NCBI GenBank assembly: GCA_946803715.1
Contig: CAMPET010000152.1
Coordinates: 38,775-102,774 of the forward strand
DNA from: Beroe ovata
Lineage: Eukaryota; Ctenophora; Nuda; Beroida; Beroidae
DNA: 64,000 nucleotides
Reading direction: 5' to 3'
A program made the position numbers and the translations under genes. Of this stretch, positions 55,601-64,000 are shown piece after piece (the first letter of the stretch is position 1; each line of letters begins with the position of its first letter). Under the pieces are notes generated by a model, which saw only the letters and a list, made by a program, of their open reading frames with translations, searched no databases and was not told the DNA's origin.

Positions 55601-57848
55601 GAGAGAAATCTGAAAAAGGATTCCCGAAAAACGATTGTCGAGAAAATGAATGTTATGATGGTCATGATTGGTGCAGTGGCATATTTGTAGTCTGTGCGTC
55701 GAAATCATTGAATGAAGTCTAAACCACCCTAAACCAGTCGTTTGCAATGTTGCACAGGTATTCCAGTGACAGTACTTACACTGTGTGCTAGCTGTATTTG
55801 TGCTGGTGTGATCACGTACATGGAGGGATTCGGACCAACTACCGTTTTCGAGTGAGTAGCTATCATAAGACCCCAACTAGTCGTGACGTCACGACTAGTT
55901 AGGACAAGTTACGCATGAAGTCACGGGTGACGTCACCCGTGATGTCACGACTAGTTGGGGCCTAATATCCAATACCGCATGTATCTCTACTCAAAATATA
56001 GGGATAGTTGTCCACATGAATATTATGAGTTCAGTGTCTATACCCACATCATGATTATAGGTGTCTGAGATCTAAATGGCCATTTTGTTATGAATTGGTC
56101 CTATCTTTTAACGTTTGAATGTACCTACTTTCCTTCGTAATACAATACAGTTCAACTAAATTGGGCCAAACTGAGAGTCAATGGTATCATCACAGTTGTT
56201 ATATCTAGTTATTGACCTCCACTTATCAAGGAGAGGAGTCACTATTGTATCGTCACAGATCTAAAGAGGGTGACTTCCATGATTTCCGGCTGTTATACGA
56301 CAAGCCATGGATACGATGTCCTCCGTACCTCATTGGAATCCTGGGCGGGTGGTTCTGTTACAAGCATATGGACAGCCTGAAACTATACATATCCACACTG
56401 GCTTTCGTGAGTTGATTATATAGGGAATGCTCGGTTAGATTATTGAATCCACACTGGCTTTCGTGAGTTGATAATATTGAAATGCTCATTCAGAAATGCT
56501 TTCCTTAATTAGAATAGTGATTCAACAATAACGTTTGTGGGTCGATATGGAAAATGCTCAACAGCGAGCATTGAACCAAGATGGGTATAAAGCAACTCAC
56601 AGTGCATAAGCCATGATATCGATCGCATCAAAATAGTTGCTGTTACGTTTATCTGAGTTCGAAAACCAGGGGAATGGCAGAAATTTTAACTAAAAGCTGA
56701 TAAACTTCAACATTACAGATGCCCAAGTTACTGGTCGGGTCGTTCTTGTGGGCTATAACGGGGTTGATCGAGTATTGGGTCGTATTTGGTCTACACAACG
56801 ACATGATCAAATATACACGTGAGTGTGTCCTTGTGAAATGATACAGTCAGTATGGTAATTGGTGAAGGTAAACGAAACGAGTGAAGGAGATCCCATTATG
56901 GTGATAACATATGTTCCTCCTTGTTTCAAACCCAATTGACTTGATATGATTGATATATTTTCGTTTTTAGGAGGAGAGAATTTGAATCTGATAGAGAGTG
57001 TGATGTACGAGACGTTTGCGAGGTCTGCATGGGCCCTGGCCCTAGTGACACAAGTTATACTGTGTCAGTGCGAATTGGGAGGTTCGTCAATGTGTATAGC
57101 ACAGTTTAGTTTATGATCACAGTTCAGATATTTTGTGTGCAAAACCACTCACATACAGTTGTTTCATGATACCCGTCTTGCATATTCTGTGTTTGACTTA
57201 TCATTATGGACCCCTCATGAATCATGAAATGAAGCGTAATAGACCCCTGCCATCCTGTCACATGTTTGAAGTATCACCGCCCCCCTCCCTTATCTAGACA
57301 TACTGTGTCAGGTGTTATCAACACAGTTCTCAGTTGGAAAGGATGGATAGTGCTATCTCGTCTAACATTCTCTGTCTACCTGCTTCACTACATCATCATA
57401 CACTCATATGTGGCTCAACTCAGGCACCCATTCTTCTACAGCCCTGATCTCGAAGTGGTGGGTACACAGTGTGTGTTTTCAATGATTTTTCTTCATTGTT
57501 TTCACTCTGAAATTCAGAGGATTGCTAACATTATCAATGGTTTTACATCTGGATTTATCTGAGTTTTGGATGCCTATTCAAGTTTGTATTTGCACACTTT
57601 GTTACGTAGATGCCCATCGGCCATGCCCATCGGCCACCACACGCCAGCTGCAGTAATCCAATATTCAAGCACATGAATAGGATATCAAGTTTCAATCTGT
57701 CCTGCATATTGTTAAGTTTACTTCCTACTTTCAGGCTGTTGTCTATGGCGGAATATTGATGCTGTCATACGGTGCTGCGACACTACTATTCACATTTGTG
57801 GAACAACCAGTCACTTTTCTTGAGCGTGTCATCTACAGGAAGCAGTGA
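52699..57848 (+). CDS. NRF-6-like O-acyltransferase A (acyltransferase 3 family)
   Basis: Exons keep frame: 52699-52981, 53068-53207, 53278-53689, 53773-53931, then either 54027-54120 or 54316-54406, then 54677-54860, 55037-55108, 55263-55365, 55758-55851, 56259-56406, 56719-56818, 56971-57081, 57312-57457, 57735-57848 (719 residues with the first option). It has a signal peptide, then the NRF N-terminal domain (DALGKPPSGIFEGNNVFMGS, VPLVWTVCFPAECRGG). A multi-span AT3 domain follows: NGIRVLSINWVVLGH (family histidine about residue 322), VDSFFLLSGLLVSLLLLK, YYIHRYIRLTAP, CKKYWWTNILYINN, CVSQSWYLSNDFQFYLVAP, YDKPW..PYLIGILGGW, LSRLTFSVYLLHYIIIHSY, FVEQP. NRF-6 relatives act in lipid transfer and drug response in nematodes; the acylated substrate is unknown. 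Start ATG is 8 bases after an acceptor-like ctatatttag. Paralogue B follows in tandem. Confidence 0.9.
54316..54406 (+). CDS. Alternative, phase-incompatible duplicate of exon 5 in NRF-6-like gene A
   Basis: Preceded by tggttttcag and followed by gtgaag, this 91-base segment is open in the phase used by exon 5 (in phase 1, out phase 2). It encodes DLIYSGSMMRKLI, then FFYNSLSAVDTFFFLS. Exon 5 (54027-54120, 94 bases) encodes GDMAYAIDLLQRTEF, then FVFNGLTSVDSFFLLS. The shared VD[ST]FF[LF]LS at the same place shows they are homologous. Splicing both in would break the frame, so they behave as mutually exclusive alternatives. Confidence 0.75.
55871..55960. mobile_element. 90-base nested-palindrome element (MITE-like)
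   Basis: Outer 17-base arms CCCCAACTAGTCGTGAC (55871-55887) and the complement (55944-55960) match perfectly. Inside are a 26-base perfect palindrome (55875-55900, centred on TGACGTCA) and a 22-base perfect palindrome (55921-55942, also centred on TGACGTCA). It lies in an intron of NRF-6-like gene A. A diverged relative with tgacgtcac and gactagt lies near 11500-11530. Confidence 0.75.
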
Positions 57849-58191
57849 ATGACAGTAGCGTGATTGATAACTTCGTGTTTCATCATCCTACTTATTTGAA
57901 TATTGTAGCTTTTGATGATTTTTGGGATTTTTACGTTTTTTTAAATGTTTCTATGGCATGTTTATTGATTGATTTTTGTGCTTGAATTCATATCTTTGAT
58001 GTGGGGTTGGGCAACAATTTAATTTTATACCGTAATTCATGAAGAGTTATTTGGTGCCAGTGGATTCAATTATTCTCGTTTCCAAGAATAATTGTCAAAT
58101 TTCATCCAGATTGCCATTTCTTATCTACTGTCTTTCTAACTCGGTACCTAACGAATAAACCTACTTATCATTTTAGGTAGTGAATGTACGC
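57849..58191. other. Spacer between the two NRF-6-like genes
   Basis: 343 AT-rich bases. An acceptor-like tcattttag ends at 58176. A 6-codon uORF starts at 58184. No further gene. Confidence 0.55.
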
Positions 58192-61100
58192 ATGTACATT
58201 GTAAATGTTCAGATGAAGGCAATACTCTTCCTACTCCCCCTAGTTCTTCTTCCCACATTTGGACAAAGATTCCCTCCCGATATCAATATCAGTGAAATCA
58301 AGCTACCAAATTTACCACAACTACATGATCTACAGAGATTGGCGGAGTCGTGGCATAGCGCAGAGAATTCGGCTTGTATGGATAAACTGGTCTCTCTGGC
58401 CTTGAACTACAATTCACCAGATCCTGTTAAGGCTCTGGAAACTATTTATTGTGAGTATGGAAACTTTTCTAAAGTCATGGGACGAACATTAATAATTGTA
58501 GACACAATTGAGTGGACCTAACGAGGAGTGAGGCAGCCACACTGTCACACTTGCCATAAGATTTGTTTTCAGAATTTCGAGTAAGGCGCGATGCAACTGC
58601 TATGATTACCAGTGCGCACAAAAGCAATTATTATCACGCGACGCACGATCGATAGCACGCGCGCGAGATCTTATGATTCCGCATTGTACTTCTATGCCAC
58701 GCGCTGGAATCAAGCCAATCCCACTACTCTTTATCTCCTCGCCAGTTTTTGATGCCATCGGGAAACCGCCGTCTGGTATCTTGACAGGAAATGTTATAAT
58801 GCCGGGCAATTACGACGTGTGTTTGTCAATGAAAAACACTTCTCTGGGATACTATGACTCTTGTAGTATTACAGCAAATGCTCTACTTGGGAAAGTAAGT
58901 TGCTCGACGCAAGTCTTTACTACCCAACTTGTTATAACTTACTTCTTGACGAAATCTAAGATATTATGAAATGGTCATTGACGTAACAATGGTATAGAAA
59001 ATGGGGGCACGTTCATCAAATAATACAATTTTCCACTAGGTTTACCCCGTAACCATAACGTGGTCTGGTTGCCTGCCTCTGGAGTGCAGATTTGGGAATG
59101 CTACAGATGTCGAGAATGAACTATACACATATCTTAACAAATACCTAGGAAATGCGATTTATATGATCCCTGGTGAAGCTACCAGAACATGTGAGGGTCA
59201 GGTGAAGTGGGAAACTGGTACCTATGTGGCGGTCACTTGCATGGCACTGGTGACAATTCTCGTTGTTATAGGTATGTTTCAGTGGTGAAATGAGTCCTGT
59301 TTAGGTCTGTCAAGTTGTTGAGCATTGAGTGCCACTAGGCCATAGGCATACTTAGTGGATAAACACAGGATAATTAGTGGATAATTTACAGGTTCTCTTT
59401 GGGAATTACTAGAGCCTATTCTCGTTAGTTGTAGTGGGAGCCCAGCTGAAGATCTGAAAGTACTGGTAGAACATGAGGTTGCTGAAAACGTCTACGAAGA
59501 TATCGCTCCACAAACTGTTCAGAGCCATTCTGTCTCCCCAAATGGCCATGTGCATGGTTCAAACGTGATAAACGATGAAGATCACTTGACTTCGCGCGCA
59601 TCAGCAATAGGGAAATTCTTCAAATGTTTCGCTCTACAGCGCACTCTGTCAATCTTGACTGGCACAACCACTAAGCCGGGAACTATCACGTGTCTTAATG
59701 GTATTCGAGTACTGAGTATCAACTGGGTGGTCCTAGGACATGTGTACATGACGATATCCTTCTTCAACGCAACACCAGCTCACTCTTTGAAACTGATGAG
59801 GAGGCACAATTTCGGATTTGTGTTTAACGGACTGCCGTCAGTCGATTCTTTCTTCACTCTAAGCGGCTTCCTTGTCGCGTTCTTGTTGCTCAAGCAACTG
59901 AAGAGTGGAATGAGCACTATGAAATGGGTTGCTTACTATGTTCACAGATACTTCAGACTAACCGCACCTTACGCTATGGTCATTCTAATTGAGGTAAAAC
60001 ACAGATAAAAAATATCATATCGTATTATCAGTACACTCTACGCGTACTAGCCCCACACAATCCCCCCAGCGAATACCGACCGCGGCTCTTCGCGTGGTCC
60101 CGTACCGTATTGATACTACTGTGCCAGCACTAAAACTGTTGTTTCAGGGGTTTATGTACAGGGTTTGGGGCTCTGGTCCGTTCATGTCAAAGTGCGAAGT
60201 GACCCACACGAGGTGTAAAGACAACTGGTGGACAAACCTCCTCTACATCAATAACTTCATACCTAAAATACCGGGGGATGTTTGCATAGGACAAACTTGG
60301 TACCTGGCGAATGACATGCAGTTCTTCCTCATCGCTCCTATTTTCATAATCCTACTGTTTAGGAAACCTTTAGCAGGTGAAAAAACACTCCTTATTCATG
60401 TTCTATCTTTCATGTTCATTTTTTAACTGTTGTTTCAGCTATCCCACACTATAAAATGTTTGGAATTTGCCTCAATCGACGTCATTTCCATGCAGGTATT
60501 GTCGCTAATTTGTCAACCATTGTTGCAAGCATGGTCACTGCTGCCACCCTGACATACGTCTACAACCTGGGACCTAGCGTTGACGCTGAGTATGTCTTTA
60601 CAATTACAAATGAAACTGGCAGCTACGGGTCCAATCTTAGAAAAACTTGACTTAATTTTTCTCTTAAATACGTTTCTAATTCTCCTAATTTCAACTAACT
60701 CCTAATTTCAACTAACTCCTAATTTCAACTAACTCTGTTATAATTTCAACTAACTCCTAATTTCAACTAACTCTTTTATATCATGCATCCAGCACTAATG
60801 TGGATAAGGATTTCTACACGGTGTATAACAAACCGTATGTCCGGGTGACGCCCTATCTCATTGGTATATTGGGAGGATGGATATATTGGAAGTATGGGCA
60901 GAAACTAACAGCGGCTGTTTCTCGCCTACCATTGGTTTAAAACGTCATATTCAGAGTGTAATGATTACCTCCAATGACCGGTAATTAGCTAATTTTAGTT
61001 CCACACTGGGCTAATAATAATGTTTCAGTGGAAGCAAGTGGTGGTAGCCACTCCCATATGGCTGGTAACCGCTACCATCCAGTACTTCGTGGTGTTTGGT

Positions 61101-61835
61101 CTCTATGACGACCTGATAGATACTAACATAGGTACTGACTACTGATAACAACCTGGGAAAATGTCAATTGCACTGATCGTTATACGTCCGTTGATCATCT
61201 TTTGAATCAAAAGATGGTCATCGCAAAAGATGATGATCAAAAGTTTTATCATCTCGGCAGATTCAATAAAACCTCATATTGACAATTCCCAGGACATAAA
61301 TTGCCAAGTAGAGTGGACAGTATAAGCTACCAGTCTCTGGCCCGGGTCGGCTGGGCCCTCTCACTGACAGTACAGATCCTCATGTGCCAGTGTGGACTGG
61401 GGGGTTTCATCAACGATCTGCTGAGCTGGAGAGGATGGCTCATATTATCTAGACTCACGTACTCTGTGTACCTCATACATCTCGGCTTATTGAACATGCT
61501 CCTGTATCAAACACGACAAGGACTGTACGGTGCTCCTGACTACTACGTGGTGCGTATAATCACGTGATTTCGTAATTCTAGGCTATCATTCGCAATATTT
61601 AATTATACAATTAAATTGTATAATCATGACTATGATCCGAAGTATAACCGATTTTTAAGATTACCCCATAATATGAAGCTGCGAGTACTAATGATATTGA
61701 TAAACTCCGCAGGCGATTCTCTACTTGGGAGTGCTGGTGATGTCATACCTTGCTGCATCTGTACTCTACGTGACGTTGGAACAACCTGTAGCCTCATTAG
61801 AGACACTTACTTACAGGAAACCGAAAAAACAATAG
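58192..61835 (+). CDS. NRF-6-like O-acyltransferase B (acyltransferase 3 family)
   Basis: Ten exons keep frame: 58192-58450, 58746-58894, 59040-59271, 59392-59993, 60148-60376, 60496-60589, 60793-60934, 61029-61131, 61293-61549, 61713-61835 (729 residues; 722 if the start is ATG 58213, where the signal peptide MKAILFLLPLVLLPTFGQ begins). The NRF domain (DAIGKPPSGILTGNVIMPGN, TWSGCLPLECR) is followed by the AT3 domain: CLNGIRVLSINWVVLGH (family His about residue 330), NGLPSVDSFFTLSGFLVAFL, YYVHRYFRLTAPY, CKDNWWTNLLYINNF, CIGQTWYLANDMQFFLIAP, YNKPYVRVTPYLIGILGGW, LSRLTYSVYLIHL, TLEQP. It is a tandem paralogue of gene A. Exon 4 (602 bases) corresponds to exons 4, 5 and 7 of gene A without introns, and there is no alternative exon. 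The tail ends in KPKKQ. Confidence 0.9.
60678..60778. repeat. 17-base intronic minisatellite
   Basis: Units of aactaactcctaatttc repeat about five times with one irregular spacer, in the intron between exons 6 and 7 of NRF-6-like gene B. Confidence 0.9.
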
Positions 61836-62423
61836 CGGATCATAGTAATACTCAGATAACTTCTACTGGCTTGTTTTATTCTGGTCAACTTTATTAAAGT
61901 GATGAGCTTATTCTTTTCTTGATTTTAATGTGTGTTTATTTTGCTCATGATGAATGGATGTTTATATTTCCTTTTGCCTAATTTTTGTGAAATGATCAGT
62001 CAGGTTTTTACGTATAGTATCCGATATTTATTTGTATTGTGGAGAATAATTCTTGTTGAAATTTAACTATTGAAACACTCGAATTAAAGCTTTTGATTTG
62101 TTCAATGATCGTTAAGTAATATTAACAAAAACAAAACCTAAAACAGAAATAATTGAATCAACTTGAAATAGAATAGCAATTGTATAATATGTCAGTAAAA
62201 TTTACATTTTCGATAGTAGTTCCTGCCAGCAGGGTTTCTAAAGAAGGGATGAGAAACACCATATTCATAGTTTCTCATAATCTACTATGTACATGAATAA
62301 TTAATATTAGCACTAAAGACTATAAGGGCATCATTTCACAGTTTGCACAATGAATATCAATAGTACCACCCTTACTTCACACACACACACGCACAACTCC
62401 AACCGAACGCACAGATGTCACCC
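61836..62423. other. Convergent 3' spacer NRF-6-like B / tyrosine phosphatase
   Basis: AT-rich DNA with an ATTAAA-type signal near 62082 and a short (ac)n tract near 62380. No gene. Confidence 0.55.
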
Positions 62424-63965
62424 TCATGTGAGGAGTTTTTGTTGCAGTTTGATCAGAAGGTTGCTGCCCAGCTGCTTGCTCATCGAGCCCTCGGCTACCG
62501 TCAACATTGCATGTACCTGATATGGTTGATGAATAAGGTAATAACGAATTTTGCCAAGCAAGCAGTTTGGAATGTCACCATTATAATCTCACATACTTCT
62601 TCGCAAAAAGCTCCAACACAGAATTTATACTGCTCTTTGTTGCTCACTAGTCCGGGCCTCTGGTCCCGAAGAAATTCCAACAGGGCACACAGGTCAATTT
62701 CCTGCGGGGGAATGTGTACTGTGAGCCATCTGACCCATCGAGGTTCTGATAAATCATAGGGTGGTATTATGCCCATGTTGGTGATGCTTCTGAAAACATA
62801 TAAGTGCACTGTGTTTCAAGAATAGCCACACCCCAAGCTCAATTACTGAATTGTAACCACTTTTGGCAGTGATAAAATCAATGTTGAAATGTGCACGACG
62901 CGCGCTCGCGAATAATGTGAAAATAGCGCGGAATGCATCAAAACTTTGTCGACGCGCCGTCCGTTTATTCCGATGAAAATGGCACAAAATATGTCACACA
63001 GGAAGAGTACACAAGTGTGACATTCATGTGGTCCCAGTCCTGAGATACTGGCCTTCATCGGGCCTTTTCACAGTCTCAATGAATTCATTCATCACCAGCA
63101 GATGATGACTCAACTGCTATCTGATAATCCACTGTAAATCCTGACTACACCAGGTGAGCAACTATTTCATACACCACTGCCCCCACTGAGCGTGCAGACT
63201 GCATGTTCTACATGTGAATCCTAATACACCAGCTCCAATCTATAGTGTAACTCTTACACAGTCACCTTGGGACATATTGGAATCCACGACCAGATTTGTC
63301 AAGAGATGCATAATAAGTGGTTTATATTGAAAATTGACAGGTATGGGCTAGTGTAATGGGTGCTGTAGTTGTTGAAGGGTGAGTGGTGAAGTGGTATGGC
63401 CACCGGACCTTCGATCGAGATATCATGGCGCGATTCTTGTCCAGCGCACTGATCAGCTAAGGATGAGACATTTAAATCAAGCCTATACAGATTGACAGCC
63501 GAGCGTACAGGAGGGTTAAATGAGGAGCTGTCCATTGTAGACAGGTCTCGAGCGAATAAAGTATAAATGTTTGGTAGTATAGTTGCCAACTGCCCACTGG
63601 TATTGTGTCCAGGATACTTTAGAGGGTGGACTTGAAGGCTAACAGGCTCGGTCTCATTGTACAGTCGGCATGGATTATGTTCCAAAGTCATAGGATAATG
63701 AAAAATAGGATAATGAAAAATTTTTCAAAGGCTGATCATTTTGACCTACTTTGTGGTATGGCAGCGATAATAATTACTCGTGTACCATAAGTAAAACTCT
63801 TCGAATTGATATAAAAGATTCGCTGCAACTAACCTTGATTTTGTTTCCATCTCTAATGAGTTTTCTGATAGCTAGCTCCAATAAGACGAAGAGTCCACTT
63901 CTCCCCAAACCATCTCTGCAGTGAACGACAGTAGGGGTCTTGGATGAAATATTACTCCGCTGGAT
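62424..63965 (-). CDS. Protein tyrosine phosphatase, 3' end (5' part beyond window)
   Basis: Three exons found by splice phase: 63965-63834, 62701-62597, 62516-62424 (stop). The first encodes KTPTVVHCRDGLGRSGLFVL, the PTP signature loop H-C-x5-R-S with nucleophilic Cys and Arg intact. The second encodes IDLCALLEFLRDQRPGLVSN, KEQYKFC, the last helices of a PTP domain. The third gives a 30-residue tail ending KLQQKLLT. The family dephosphorylates phosphotyrosine. The unusual HCRDG (typical HCSAG) and a domain so near the C-terminus fit a receptor-type PTP or the membrane-distal D2 of one. Earlier exons, including the WPD loop, lie beyond 64000. The 1.1-kb intron holds a tRNA-derived repeat. Confidence 0.8.
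63383..63442 (+). repeat. tRNA-derived repeat (SINE-like), copy 2
   Basis: It starts gtggtgaagtggtatggcc and continues cggaccttcgatcgag and gcgcgattcttgtcc. It lines up with the minus-strand element at 13727-13789. It sits in an intron of the phosphatase gene. Confidence 0.45.
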
Positions 63966-64000
63966 CTGAATTTTTCATGACTGCTCAGAATGAATAAGGA

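Noticed and set aside
62415-62759. 114-residue plus-strand frame at the phosphatase 3' end
   Set aside because: Antisense to two supported phosphatase exons and no protein-like features.
62702-62789. Open frame upstream of the phosphatase exon at 62701 as an exon extension
   Set aside because: It is open into the exon, but its upstream acceptor phase does not match the preceding exon (phase 0), while gtgtacacattcccccgcag at 62702 does.
63299-63691. 130-residue minus-strand frame in the phosphatase intron
   Set aside because: It runs through the tRNA-derived repeat, has no domain, and the splice phases of the flanking phosphatase exons join without it.

Overview
The window looks like nuclear DNA of an invertebrate animal. 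Most genes are split by short introns (mostly about 70-500 bases) with standard GT..AG borders. The gene set is animal (UNC13, a SIX-class homeobox gene, TBCK, PICALM/AP180, two NRF-6 type acyltransferases, a tyrosine phosphatase), and AT-rich spacers carry patches of CpG-rich repeat. Many start codons sit 0-22 bases after a splice-acceptor-like sequence, as expected in a lineage with spliced-leader trans-splicing, such as ctenophores, hydrozoans, flatworms or tunicates. A ctenophore-like animal is my guess; the sequence does not prove it.

Layout. 0.55-7.4 kb: UNC13 (+), C1-C2B-MUN-C2C. 8.9-9.4 kb: intronless YKT6 (+), then about 7 kb of gene-poor DNA with tRNA-like elements and tandem repeats. 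16.6-17.5 kb: ZC3H10-like zinc-finger protein (+), then a fold-back transposon relic and CpG-rich repeats. 20.1-29.7 kb: three minus-strand genes head to tail, POLE2 > RRP1 > a two-KH RGG/prion-like RNA-binding protein, the last hosting two small plus-strand membrane-protein genes in one intron. 30.5-31.9 kb: type I membrane protein (-). 33.3-41 kb: STRAP (+), a short-chain dehydrogenase (+), a 56-residue membrane microprotein (+), a PLAC8 protein (-) and a divergent SIX homeobox gene (+). 41.3-48.2 kb: TBCK (-), with an intronless PAN/sushi-like receptor gene nested in its largest intron. 49.3-51.1 kb: intronless PICALM/AP180 (-). 52.7-61.8 kb: two tandem NRF-6-like acyltransferases (+). 62.4-64 kb: the 3' end of a tyrosine phosphatase (-).

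Several genes act in membrane traffic: UNC13 (vesicle priming), YKT6 (R-SNARE), TBCK (Rab-GAP-like) and PICALM (clathrin adaptor). Others act in RNA and chromosome biology: POLE2 (replication), RRP1 (ribosome assembly), and STRAP, the KH/RGG protein and ZC3H10 (RNA binding). I see no evidence that they form one pathway; the mixture is normal for a compact animal genome. The most interesting signals are a pair of phase-incompatible duplicated exons in the first NRF-6 gene, the start-codon-proximal splice acceptors, the nested genes, and a SIX homeodomain that has lost its hallmark tryptophan.
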